From Brevibacillus sp. (lineage in GTDB: Bacteria > Bacillota > Bacilli > Brevibacillales > Brevibacillaceae), in the NCBI GenBank assembly GCA_017656235.1, contig JACDOF010000003.1, positions 124,001-188,000 on the forward strand: 64,000 nt of DNA, written 5' to 3'. The position numbers and the translations under genes are program-made. Positions within the stretch are counted from its first letter, which is position 1; the number at the start of each line of letters is the position of its first letter. Of this stretch, positions 7,872 through 15,544 are shown one piece after another. The notes beneath the pieces were generated by a model, which saw nothing but the letters and a program-made list of their open reading frames with translations, was not told the DNA's origin and searched no databases.

Positions 7872-8957
7872 CTACACGATCTTCATGAGATAATGTGCGT
7901 ATTGGACCGGTAGTGTGATGGAGCGTAGTCGTGCCGTCCGATCGTTGGTCAGCCGAAACACACTGCGGCCCGGTTTGCTGTTCACTTCAATAATCCAGAC
8001 CTTTCCGTCAAGATCGATTCCGACATCAATTCCCAGTTCGGTCAGCCGTCCATGGTGCTGTTCAAGAAAGGGGGGCAGGTGTCGTACGATCTCGTCAATC
8101 TGTGATTCAATCAAGTCCCGTTTTTCTTCGGTAAAGTAGCGGGAGAGAAAGGTGGACCACGAAACGGCCCGCCCGCCCCCGTGCAGGTTGGAGGTAATAT
8201 TTTCCTTGTTGCCGATGCGAACCGCTTTTCCTGTCGTGACCCACTTGCCGGATCCGTCTTTTTGGACCAGAACGCGCACGTCGTAGGGATCGCCGTCGGG
8301 GGTATAGAGATGTAGGTAGGTCTGCACCAAAAACTTGCGGCCCGCCGTAAACCTTTTGACAAACCGTTTTACGTCATGGAGTGTCGCAACGTGTTTGCAA
8401 AAAGATTGATTCTGAAGATTGCGTCCAACAATGGAGTAACGCTGCCCGTGGGAGCCAATCCGAATCACACCGGTGCCGTGGGTACCGGCAGCAGGCTTGA
8501 GGATAGTGGAGCCGTCCCGCTTGAGCAGGGTGAGAAAGGCCTGCATTGTAAACGGGAGTGTTTCGGGAAGATGGGAAGCCATCTTCGGCGAGTGCCGGAG
8601 TATTTCATAAACCTGCCATTTTCCGTAGAGCCCGCGTCCCATGAAGGTTATCTGCGGGTCGTTTTGCAAACGGTCAATATAGGGCTTATAGTGACGGTAA
8701 GAGGCATTGATGAAGCAGCGGTCATACACTACGGCGGGTAACGGGAACAGTTTCTTGTGCCACCTGCCCTGTCGGTATACATAACCCATCACCCGCCGTC
8801 GGGCGAAGTCCACGTTGCGCGGAGAAAAGACGAAGACACGGATTCCCAACCTGCGTCCGATCTCCGTCAGTTTTTGATAGTAGCCTTTCTCGGCAAAGCG
8901 GGGTTCATCTCCTTTAATCATGGCCATGATGCCCATGGTTTTCCTTCTTATTTCCAT
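7872..8957 (-). CDS. YheC-like ATP-grasp protein (paralogue 3)
   Basis: 361 residues, matching B. subtilis YheC in length: it lacks the N-terminal domain of the YheD type and begins directly with MGIMAMIKGDEPRFAEKGYY. ATP-grasp motifs are complete: ILKPAAGTHGTGVIRI, GDPYDVRVLVQK, SNLHGGG and LGIDVGIDLDGKVWIIEVN with NSKPG after it. I chose ATG 8957, which has AGGTG at a good distance; an in-frame GTG at 8966 overlaps the preceding stop codon (GTGA) and has no clear ribosome site. Translational coupling with the upstream paralogue is likely. Confidence 0.85.
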   Translation of the reverse strand: MEIRRKTMGIMAMIKGDEPRFAEKGYYQKLTEIGRRLGIRVFVFSPRNVDFARRRVMGYVYRQGRWHKKLFPLPAVVYDRCFINASYRHYKPYIDRLQNDPQITFMGRGLYGKWQVYEILRHSPKMASHLPETLPFTMQAFLTLLKRDGSTILKPAAGTHGTGVIRIGSHGQRYSIVGRNLQNQSFCKHVATLHDVKRFVKRFTAGRKFLVQTYLHLYTPDGDPYDVRVLVQKDGSGKWVTTGKAVRIGNKENITSNLHGGGRAVSWSTFLSRYFTEEKRDLIESQIDEIVRHLPPFLEQHHGRLTELGIDVGIDLDGKVWIIEVNSKPGRSVFRLTNDRTARLRSITLPVQYAHYLMKIV

Positions 8958-8962
8958 ATGTG

Positions 8963-10396
8963 TCACCTGCTGCCGAGTTTTTTGGTTTTCAGTTTGCGGA
9001 GTATTCGTTTTGGTTTGGATGTGTAGGGAAACCCGCTGAGATAAGCCGTATATTCCATCAGCTTGCGGACCGAAGGGCGCGGGCGGCGTCGCGGAGGAAC
9101 GATTACGCCCTCGGGCAGTTGCAGCGTATTTTCAGCTTTAGACGGTTTGCTGTTTACTTCCAGAAGCCAGATTCGGCCCTTCGTATCCACGCCCAGATCA
9201 ATCCCGAATTCAGCGTAATGGCCGGGCAGTACTTCATCAAGGATGCTGGCCAGCTTCAGCGCGGCGAGCTTTACCATCTGGGCGGAAGGGCGGGTTCCTT
9301 CCTTCCAGGGGCCGCAGACCAGCAGCGCCCGAACGGCTGACATCATGCTGCCTCCGCGGGCGACATTGGATACGACGCGATTCTGGCCAAGGCGGGCAAC
9401 CAGTGAGGTCACCTCCCACTGCCCCCGCCTGTTCTTTTGCACCAGAGCACGAAAGTCAACAGGTCGCTCGCCGACACCAATCAGCTGCAGGCTCTGCTGC
9501 AACAGGTATGTTTTTTCTCCTTTCAGTTTTTGCATGGCGTGATGCAGGGCAGACAGTTTTTTGTACCGGCGGATGCGCCCGTTCGCATGCTGCAGTTGGT
9601 ATCCGCCGGTCAGCCGGCCGACGCGGACAATGCCGTTGCCCATGCTGCCATTGCTCGGCTTGGCATAAATGACACGGTGCTCTTGCAGCATCTGCCTCAG
9701 TTCCTGTAAACTTTCATAACGGATCGTATGGGGCAGATAGGCGGCCGCCTCCGATTGAGTTGCCAGCACCTGATGCACGTGCCACTTGTTCAGGAAACGT
9801 TCATTAAAGAAGGGGATGCCAAGTTCCTGACAGCGCTGTATCAGGGCTGCTACCTGATTGCTCTGCTCAGCCTCCCGGGACGAGAGGCGGTTGTAGATGC
9901 ATTGGGGCAGCGGCAGTGTACGCCGGAGCCATGTGCCGTCCTTGCAGATCATCCCTTCGATGGTTTGCGAATCCCAGTGTACGTCGTCCGGCGTAAACAC
10001 GCAGACGATGCCCCCGCGAACCTGGCACAAACTGACCAGTTCGCTCAGAAACGAAGTGTACACCCCAAAGGTCGGAGATTCACCGCCGCTTTTGAACTTC
10101 GACAGGAGTACCCCGAAGAAGGGACCGAAGACGAGGCGGTTCTCCTGCGCCACATAGCGCAGGCGAATGGGGATACCGAGCGGCAGCAGCAGCGTACGGG
10201 CCAGTGAAGGGCCGATAGCCGTTTGAACCTGCGCGCGTCCGCTTTTGACGACAGCGTGCCCGACCCGGCTGCCAAACTGGGCGACGAGCGGAGCGGCAGG
10301 TATGTTCAACGAACGGATAAGCGTTCGGGGGAGAGTAAGGTCTGCCTCTGCTTCATTCACTTGTTTTGTGGTGACGATCGTCCGTATGTGCGGCAT
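8963..10396 (-). CDS. YheD-like ATP-grasp protein (paralogue 4, first of the cluster)
   Basis: 477 residues from ATG 10396 (AAGGGGA 7 bases upstream); an in-frame ATG at 10414 lacks a ribosome site. It has an N-terminal domain with DLTLPRTLIRSLNIP and RLVFGPFFGVLL, then the ATP-grasp body with YAKPSNGSMGNGIVRV, ERPVDFRALVQK, SNVARGGSMM, and FGIDLGVDTKGRIWLLEVN followed by SKPS. A basic C-terminal tail (PKRILRKLKTKKLGSR) is an addition relative to its paralogues. As first gene it carries the promoter region, which is shared (90 bp) with the divergent DUF445 gene. Confidence 0.8.
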   Translation of the reverse strand: MPHIRTIVTTKQVNEAEADLTLPRTLIRSLNIPAAPLVAQFGSRVGHAVVKSGRAQVQTAIGPSLARTLLLPLGIPIRLRYVAQENRLVFGPFFGVLLSKFKSGGESPTFGVYTSFLSELVSLCQVRGGIVCVFTPDDVHWDSQTIEGMICKDGTWLRRTLPLPQCIYNRLSSREAEQSNQVAALIQRCQELGIPFFNERFLNKWHVHQVLATQSEAAAYLPHTIRYESLQELRQMLQEHRVIYAKPSNGSMGNGIVRVGRLTGGYQLQHANGRIRRYKKLSALHHAMQKLKGEKTYLLQQSLQLIGVGERPVDFRALVQKNRRGQWEVTSLVARLGQNRVVSNVARGGSMMSAVRALLVCGPWKEGTRPSAQMVKLAALKLASILDEVLPGHYAEFGIDLGVDTKGRIWLLEVNSKPSKAENTLQLPEGVIVPPRRRPRPSVRKLMEYTAYLSGFPYTSKPKRILRKLKTKKLGSR

Positions 10397-10486
10397 GGCT
10401 TTCCCCTTTTCCATTGGCGTTAGGTTAGTCTTATTTTATGAGTAGAGAAATACTTTGGTTCCTTGACTTCAGAGGAGTGGATGTCC

Positions 10487-11638
10487 ATGTACGAGTGGAT
10501 AACAGTAGTGATTACAGTGGTGATCGGCGCGTTGATCGGCGGTCTGACCAACCAGTTGGCCGTCCGCATGTTGTTTCGGCCGTATACGCCTTGGATGTTG
10601 GGCCGCTGGCGCGTGCCGTTTACGCCTGGTCTGATTCCCCGACGGCGGAGTGAATTGGGCCAACAAATGGGCAATCTGGTGGAGAATTACCTGCTGACCG
10701 CTGAAGGATTGCAGCGGGCGATTGCAGCGGGTGGCATACAGGAAGCTTTAACGCGCTGGCTGACCGGTTATGTGGAACAGCTTATGGCGAGCAGACAGAC
10801 GCTGCGGGACGTTCTCGCTGGTGTGGCACCAGGGGTGCTGGGAGAGGACGGTGGTTGGAGCGCACGTGCGCGCCAGCTTGCCGAAAACCGTTGGCACCAA
10901 TGGAGCGGCGAATGGCTGGATCGCGCCAGAGAGATGCGGATACGCCAACTGCTCCCCGCTGAAGTCGAGTCGAAACTGGATGAGGCGTGTCATGTACTGG
11001 CTCAGCAGTTGTTGACCCGATTTGGCGATTATCTTCGCTCGCCAGCAGGCGTAGAACAACTGCAGGTGATGCTGCGCAGCTTTATGGGGGGCGGCATGTT
11101 CGGCGGATTGGTGGGCATGTTTCTCGGCGACGACAAACTGATTGCCAAAGTGCTGCCCCATATTGACGAGATCTTGCAAGATCCGCAGGTGGCTGGGAAA
11201 TTGGCTGATGTGATGCGGCAGGAAGCAGACAAGCTGTTGGACAAACAACTAAGCGAGCTGCTCGATTGGATCGGGGAAGGGCAGTGGCGCGTCTTAGGCA
11301 GCCGGCTGTTCGCCCATTTGGAAAAAGAGAGTGTTCGCCTGCTGGACAAGCCGTTGGCTGATTTTCTCGGCCCGCTCCATGAACTGATGGGGAAAGAGTG
11401 GATTTCCCGGCTGGCAGCGTGGGTGGTCCAGGCGCTTGCAGCCAACGTGGAGCGACTTTTTCACAGGCTGGAAATTGCCCGGATTGTCGCCCGACAGGTG
11501 GAAGGATTTCCGCTTGCGCGAGTAGAAGAAATGGTTATTGGCATATCTGGGAAGGAGTTTCGTATGATTACGTTGCTCGGCTTTTTGTTGGGCGGGATGA
11601 TCGGTCTGGTGCAGGGGCTGCTCCATCTGGTTTTGTAA
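10487..11638 (+). CDS. DUF445 membrane-anchored protein, YheB-like
   Basis: 383 residues. One hydrophobic segment at each end (WITVVITVVIGALIGGLTNQ at the start; ITLLGFLLGGMIGLVQGLLH at the end) encloses a long helical middle, the pattern of DUF445/YheB proteins. The N-terminal signature GGLTNQLAVRMLFRPY is characteristic. Molecular function is not known. The AGAGGAG at 10471-10477 is 9 bases from ATG 10487 but too close to an in-frame ATG at 10481, so I use 10487. In B. subtilis yheA-yheB sit next to yheC-yheD; here they are divergent from the expanded yheC/D-like cluster. Confidence 0.8.
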   Translation: MYEWITVVITVVIGALIGGLTNQLAVRMLFRPYTPWMLGRWRVPFTPGLIPRRRSELGQQMGNLVENYLLTAEGLQRAIAAGGIQEALTRWLTGYVEQLMASRQTLRDVLAGVAPGVLGEDGGWSARARQLAENRWHQWSGEWLDRAREMRIRQLLPAEVESKLDEACHVLAQQLLTRFGDYLRSPAGVEQLQVMLRSFMGGGMFGGLVGMFLGDDKLIAKVLPHIDEILQDPQVAGKLADVMRQEADKLLDKQLSELLDWIGEGQWRVLGSRLFAHLEKESVRLLDKPLADFLGPLHELMGKEWISRLAAWVVQALAANVERLFHRLEIARIVARQVEGFPLARVEEMVIGISGKEFRMITLLGFLLGGMIGLVQGLLHLVL

Positions 11639-11691
11639 CGCTGTTGCCCACTAACGAAGTAGGGCGGATTTTCGCATGGAGGAGGGCGAAG

Positions 11692-12036
11692 ATGAACTAC
11701 GACAAGGCGTACGAACTGGCACGGGCGATCAGGGAAAGTGATGAGTTTCGGGCGTACACGTCCCAGAAAGCAAAAGTGGAGAACAACCCTGATGCCAGGC
11801 GGATGTTGGAAGATTTCCGCAAGCGGCAGGTGGACCTGGAGATGCGCAGGCTGAAAGGAGAAACGATTTCGCAGGAAGAAATGGGGCAGTTGCAGCGTTT
11901 GTACGAAACGATCAGTCTGCACGATGACATACGGCAGCTCTTTGCTTGTGAACAGCGGCTGATCCTGATGATGCAGGATGTGCAAAGGATCATTGCCGAA
12001 CCTTTTGAGGGGCTGTTTGGCTCTCAACAAACGTAA
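11692..12036 (+). CDS. YlbF/YmcA family protein, YheA-like
   Basis: 114 residues from ATG 11692 (GGAGG at 11678-11683). It is an all-helical small protein: NYDKAYELARAIRESDEFR, followed by the family-typical pattern of a short-spaced second helix with VENNPDARRMLEDFRKRQ. YlbF/YmcA proteins act as partners of RNase Y in B. subtilis; YheA is the less studied paralogue. It follows the DUF445 gene by 53 bp with no terminator, so both are likely co-transcribed, and the ytkL-like gene starts 12 bp after it. A longer frame running back to 11398 overlaps the DUF445 gene and is rejected. Confidence 0.75.
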   Translation: MNYDKAYELARAIRESDEFRAYTSQKAKVENNPDARRMLEDFRKRQVDLEMRRLKGETISQEEMGQLQRLYETISLHDDIRQLFACEQRLILMMQDVQRIIAEPFEGLFGSQQT

Positions 12037-12048
12037 AAGGAGGAGATC

Positions 12049-12741
12049 TTGTTGAACATACGTTTCCACGGACACAGTTGTGTCGAAATCACCACAGGAG
12101 ATCACCGACTGCTGATTGATCCGTTCCTGACAGGTAATCCGCTGGCTCAGACAAAACCAGAGGAGGTGAAGGCTGACTACATCCTGCTTACGCACGGCCA
12201 CAATGACCACCTGGGTGACACGGTCGAGATTGCCAAGGCCAATGACGCTACCGTGATCGGAAATTACGAACTGGCTACATATGTAAGCTGGCAGGGGGTA
12301 AAGACACACGCCATGCACATTGGCGGCGCGCACACGTTTCCGTTTGGCCGGGTCAAACTGACTCAGGCATTTCACGGGTCGGCCTACATTCCAGGCGACC
12401 GGCGGGAATTGATTTACCTGGGCATGCCCACCGGTCTGCTGCTCACCATTGGGGAAAAGACGATTTACCACGCCGGCGATACGGGATTGTTCGGCGACAT
12501 GAAGCTGATTGGCGAATTAAACAGCATTGACCTGGCGTTCTTGCCGATCGGCGACAACTTTACGATGGGGCCGGAAGATGCTGTTCTCGCGGCGCAGTTT
12601 CTGAAAGCGAAACAGGTTGTGCCCATCCACTACAACACCTTCCCGCTCTTGAAACAGGATGGTCAGGCCTTTGTGGAGCGTTTGGCCAAGGTGGGCATTG
12701 AGGGACGCGTGCTTGCGCCGGGCGAAGCCATGGTGCTGTAA
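12049..12741 (+). CDS. ytkL: UPF0173 metal-dependent hydrolase
   Basis: 230-residue metallo-beta-lactamase-fold protein. The zinc motif is visible as [10 protein letters not shown] (about residues 49-58), with further ligands in QAFHGSAY, the [12 protein letters not shown] stretch and VPIHYNTFP near the C-terminus. It is cytosolic, and the physiological substrate of this family is unknown. AAAGGAGGAG precedes two consecutive TTG codons (12049 and 12052); either can be the start. It is the last gene of the DUF445-YlbF-ytkL unit. In B. subtilis ytkL also lies near ytoI-ytpI-dnaE, as here. Confidence 0.88.
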   Translation: MLNIRFHGHSCVEITTGDHRLLIDPFLTGNPLAQTKPEEVKADYILLTHGHNDHLGDTVEIAKANDATVIGNYELATYVSWQGVKTHAMHIGGAHTFPFGRVKLTQAFHGSAYIPGDRRELIYLGMPTGLLLTIGEKTIYHAGDTGLFGDMKLIGELNSIDLAFLPIGDNFTMGPEDAVLAAQFLKAKQVVPIHYNTFPLLKQDGQAFVERLAKVGIEGRVLAPGEAMVL

Positions 12742-12772
12742 CGGGCCGCCGGGGCACCAACTTGAAACGAAA

Positions 12773-12822
12773 TTGTAACGGCTCTGTAATATTGCTGTAA
12801 TAAAAACGGGATAAGATATAAA
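12773..12822. promoter_or_regulatory. Three 11-bp-spaced direct repeats (Pho-box-like) before a -10 element
   Basis: TTGTAAC (12773-12779), CTGTAAT (12784-12790) and CTGTAAT (12795-12801) repeat with an exact 11-bp period. On the minus strand they read GTTACA/ATTACA, near the PhoP consensus TT(A/T/C)ACA. TATAAA follows at 12817-12822, 15 bp after the last repeat. An OmpR/PhoB-family regulator is the natural candidate; phoP is encoded 20 kb away in this window. Confidence 0.45.
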
Positions 12823-12857
12823 TACGATGAAAACCCCCTTAATGATATACTTCCTTT

Positions 12858-12889
12858 GTGCAGCATCAGTGGCTGCACTCTTTTTTTTT
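12858..12889 (+). terminator. Strong intrinsic terminator
   Basis: GTGCAGC (12858-12864) pairs perfectly with GCTGCAC (12872-12878) across a 7-base loop, followed by TC and nine T. It is 117 bp past ytkL and only about 30 bp downstream of the expected start of the repeat-controlled promoter at 12773-12822. Confidence 0.8.
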
Positions 12890-12951
12890 GCACGGGCTTC
12901 GGGTATAGTGATCGAAGGAGGGCTCTCTTCCGCTGTCTGTTATGGTTTGAA

Positions 12952-12979
12952 TTGGATACCTGTATCAATTTGTTATACA
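12952..12979 (+). promoter_or_regulatory. Candidate sigma-A promoter for ytoI
   Basis: TTGGAT at 12952-12957, 16-bp spacer, TATACA at 12974-12979 with an upstream TG (extended -10). It lies after the terminator at 12858-12889 and 35 bp before the ytoI start. Confidence 0.5.
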
Positions 12980-13014
12980 TGGGACACCTTTCGAGAGGGG
13001 GAGGGTGATGGAAG

Positions 13015-14328
13015 GTGGCAACCAAGCACGAACGGATTTTGGAATACATTGATCGGCTCCCGGTTGGGACCAAGATTTCGGTACGACAGATTGCCAAAGA
13101 TCTGGAAGTGAGTGAAGGAACAGCCTATCGGGCAATCAAGGAAGCGGAAGTACAGGGATATGTCAGCACGATTGAGCGGGTCGGCACAGTCCGGATCGAG
13201 AAAAAGCAGAAAGAGAACATAGAAAAACTGACCTTTGCCGAGGTCGTCAACATCGTCGATGGACACGTGCTGGGAGGCAAGGCGGGGCTGCACAAGACGC
13301 TGAACAAGTTCGTCATTGGGGCGATGAAGCTGGAAGCGATGATGCGGTATGTGGATGCAGGCAGCCTGCTGATTGTCGGGAACCGCTACCAGGCGCACAA
13401 GCTATCGTTGCAGCATGGAGCGGCCGTGCTGATTACGGGCGGTTTTGACACCAGCGACGAAGTAAAGAAGTTGGCGGACGAACTGGAGCTGCCGATCATT
13501 TCCTCCAGCTACGATACCTTCACCGTCGCTTCGCTGATCAACCGGGCGATTTACGACCAACTGATCAAAAAGGAAATCATCATGGTGGAGGACATTCTCA
13601 AACCGCTGTCCGAAACTCCTGTCCTGCGCACGACCGATACGATTGCCACCTGGCACGAGTTCACCGAACGCTACGGAGAAGCCCGTTATCCGGTCGTGGA
13701 TGAGTTGATGAAAGTGGTTGGGATTGTCACCTCCCGGGATATCATCGGCCATGAAAGGAATGCCCCGATCGAAAAGGTGATGAGCAAGAATCCGATCACC
13801 ACGTCGCCGCGTGTCTCCGTTGCCTCGTGCGCCCACCTGATGGTTTGGGAAGGGATCGAACTTTTGCCCGTTGTCGACAATGGCAAAAAACTGGTCGGCG
13901 TACTAACTCGACAGGATGTATTGAAAGCGCTGCAGTACATGCAGAAGCAGCCGCAAATGGGGGAGACTTTCCCCAATCTGATCATGAGCCGTATTCGCGA
14001 AGAGAAGCAGAGTGACGGCACCCCTGTTTTCTATGGCGAGGTGACGCCGCAGATGACCAACCACCTCGGTACCATCGCCAGCGGCGTGCTCACGACGATT
14101 ATGGTGGAATCCGCCTGCAGCGTACTTCGGCAGCACCGCCGGGGCGATATGGTTCCGGAAAACATCACCGTTTATTTCCTCAAGCCGGTACAAATGGAGA
14201 GCCAGATCCAGGTAAAGCCGCGCGTGCTGGACATCAGCCGCCGTTTTGGAAAAGTGGAAGTATCCGTCTTTCACGACGAACAACTGGTTGGACAGGCGAT
14301 GATCACGGCGCAGATCATTGAGCGATAG
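13015..14328 (+). CDS. ytoI: DRTGG/CBS/hotdog domain regulator YtoI
   Basis: 437 residues. Domain order: N-terminal winged helix-turn-helix (about 5-65, with ISVRQIAKDLEVSEGTAYRA), DRTGG domain (about 70-185), two CBS motifs (about 190-310, ending VGVLTRQDVLKAL) and a C-terminal hotdog/thioesterase-like domain (about 330-437). The combination suggests a ligand-sensing transcription factor, with adenine nucleotides likely bound by the CBS pair; its targets are unknown. The start is GTG 13015, giving MATKHERILEYIDRLPVG, which agrees with the YtoI family N-terminus. A GGAGGG stretch lies about 10 bases upstream. Confidence 0.85.
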   Translation: MATKHERILEYIDRLPVGTKISVRQIAKDLEVSEGTAYRAIKEAEVQGYVSTIERVGTVRIEKKQKENIEKLTFAEVVNIVDGHVLGGKAGLHKTLNKFVIGAMKLEAMMRYVDAGSLLIVGNRYQAHKLSLQHGAAVLITGGFDTSDEVKKLADELELPIISSSYDTFTVASLINRAIYDQLIKKEIIMVEDILKPLSETPVLRTTDTIATWHEFTERYGEARYPVVDELMKVVGIVTSRDIIGHERNAPIEKVMSKNPITTSPRVSVASCAHLMVWEGIELLPVVDNGKKLVGVLTRQDVLKALQYMQKQPQMGETFPNLIMSRIREEKQSDGTPVFYGEVTPQMTNHLGTIASGVLTTIMVESACSVLRQHRRGDMVPENITVYFLKPVQMESQIQVKPRVLDISRRFGKVEVSVFHDEQLVGQAMITAQIIER

Positions 14329-14401
14329 ACGGGGACCATCCGCGGATCGCTTCGCAGCGGGCAGTCGTGCATCTTTAGGGGGAGGCGGCCATTTTCCATG
14401 C

Positions 14402-14871
14402 CTCACTCCGTGGCCAACCACCGGCGGGGCTGAACCGTCCGCTCCGCACCCCCGAAGCGGGCGGGCGCAAAAAGCAGCGCTGCTGCGCCGTTTTGTCAGG
14501 GTTGCGCCCGTATGCCCCCGCTTCGGGATTGCTCCGCTGGGATGGTTGGCCAAGTCGTTCATTTGGAAAATGGCCGCTCTTCTGTCAGAACACGCTTTGT
14601 AAACAATCTGCAGGATATCAATGGCATCTTGTGTCGAACAGGGCACCGTACAGTGCTGAACGAGTTTCAAAACTCTCGCCTGAGACGAGTGCGGGCGATT
14701 TTTCGCCAGCGAACGGTTTGGCCAACCTGCCAGCGAAACAACGAATCCGCAGGGAAATCGCAGCGGCAACAGCGTCACGTCGGCAGCGGGACGTCGTTTT
14801 GACGCTGCCCCTGCGGATCGTCATGAAGCGGTCTTGGACTGCTTCTTCGCTGGTTGGCCACCGAGAGTGAG
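14402..14871 (+). mobile_element. Dispersed TIR element, complete copy A (470 bp)
   Basis: Ends are imperfect inverted repeats: CTCACTCCGTGGCCAACCA (14402-14420) and its complement with two extra bases at 14851-14871. Inside are two large palindromic arms. Arm 1: CCCGAAGCGGG (14451-14461) with CCCGCTTCGGG (14517-14527), containing GGGCGCAA/TTGCGCCC (14463-14470, 14502-14509) and the 12-bp palindrome at 14473-14484. Arm 2: ATCCGCAGGG (14745-14754) with CCCTGCGGAT (14809-14818). The sequence recurs, inverted, at 56124-56552 and in part at 46514-46770. No transposase or credible gene lies inside. It sits between the convergent 3' ends of ytoI and ytpI, together filling most of the 742-bp gap. 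It looks like a non-autonomous MITE; no clear target duplication is visible. Confidence 0.7.
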
Positions 14872-14916
14872 CGCGAAAAACGCCCCACTCGAGTTCACGA
14901 TACGTTGTCTCTCTGG

Positions 14917-14938
14917 GGGAACCAAAGGGTTCCCTTTT
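14917..14938 (+). terminator. Intrinsic terminator, plus strand
   Basis: GGGAACC (14917-14923) and GGTTCCC (14928-14934) with a 4-base loop, followed by TTTT. It probably ends ytoI transcription after the inserted repeat element. Confidence 0.6.
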
Positions 14939-14944
14939 CCGCTG

Positions 14945-14982
14945 AAAAAAAAGGACAACCGCAGGCATCGCAAACGGTTGTC
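14945..14982 (-). terminator. Intrinsic terminator of ytpI
   Basis: On the minus strand GACAACCG and CGGTTGTC form an 8-bp stem (14975-14982 with 14954-14961), followed by eight T (14945-14952 as A on plus). Confidence 0.8.
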
Positions 14983-15070
14983 TGAAGCGTGAGAATGTCA
15001 CACTGTCGATTATATAGTACAAACGGCACCTGCACCACAAAAAACGTTTGGCAGGGGCGGAAAAATCAAC

Positions 15071-15388
15071 CTATCCCTTTTCCGGCTGTTTTTCCGCTTC
15101 CCGCCACTGACGTCGATAGGTGAGGTAGCGGCGCGTACCGAATACCAGATTCACACCTCCTACGAACAGAAAAACGATGCTCACCATTACCCGAATGGTG
15201 GTCAGCGGATCATAGGTAAATTGGTTCACGCCAAAAAGGAGCAGCAGCAAACCGAGGGACATGTTCATCCTGCCCAGGAGCATCCGCGACTGCAGCGGGT
15301 GTATGCCGCTTCGACGCGCATTGACACTGTAGTACACACTGCCGGTCAGCGCGGCAATCAACCCGGTTATGTAAAAAGCGGCCCACAT
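15071..15388 (-). CDS. ytpI: YtpI-like membrane protein
   Basis: 105 residues with three hydrophobic segments (about 2-22, 42-60 and 65-84: FYITGLIAALTGSVYY, LGLLLLLFGVNQF, IRVMVSIVFLFVGGVNLVF) and a basic, charged C-terminus (RRYLTYRRQWREAEKQPEKG). Its place between ytoI and dnaE matches B. subtilis ytpI, whose function is unknown. ATG 15388 has AAAGGA upstream. It is transcribed toward the repeat element and ends at the terminator 14945-14982. Confidence 0.75.
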   Translation of the reverse strand: MWAAFYITGLIAALTGSVYYSVNARRSGIHPLQSRMLLGRMNMSLGLLLLLFGVNQFTYDPLTTIRVMVSIVFLFVGGVNLVFGTRRYLTYRRQWREAEKQPEKG

Positions 15389-15466
15389 GGATCATCGTTC
15401 CTTTCGTTTTCGTCCCTCCCATCCTACAAAATCAACCGCTGCCTGGTCAATCCAACCGATTGTATG

Positions 15467-15496
15467 TTCGTGTTTGGCTGAAACATTCGGTATAAT
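15467..15496 (+). promoter_or_regulatory. Candidate promoter of dnaE
   Basis: A consensus TATAAT at 15491-15496 lies 48 bp before the dnaE start. The best -35 at standard spacing is TTCGTG (15467-15472, 18-bp spacer), which is weak. Confidence 0.5.
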
Positions 15497-15544
15497 GATG
15501 AAGGAAGAAAAGGATGCGTAAGCGACCGAAAGAGGGGGAGTTGC

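Noticed and set aside
12827-13111. 94-residue ORF with a hydrophobic start (MKTPLMIYFLCAASV)
   Set aside because: A strong terminator (12858-12889) lies inside it, it overlaps ytoI, and it has no ribosome site.
13903-14778. 291-residue minus-strand ORF spanning ytoI and repeat copy A
   Set aside because: It is antisense to the end of ytoI and runs into the repeat; similar frames in copies B and C reflect repeat homology, not a protein family.
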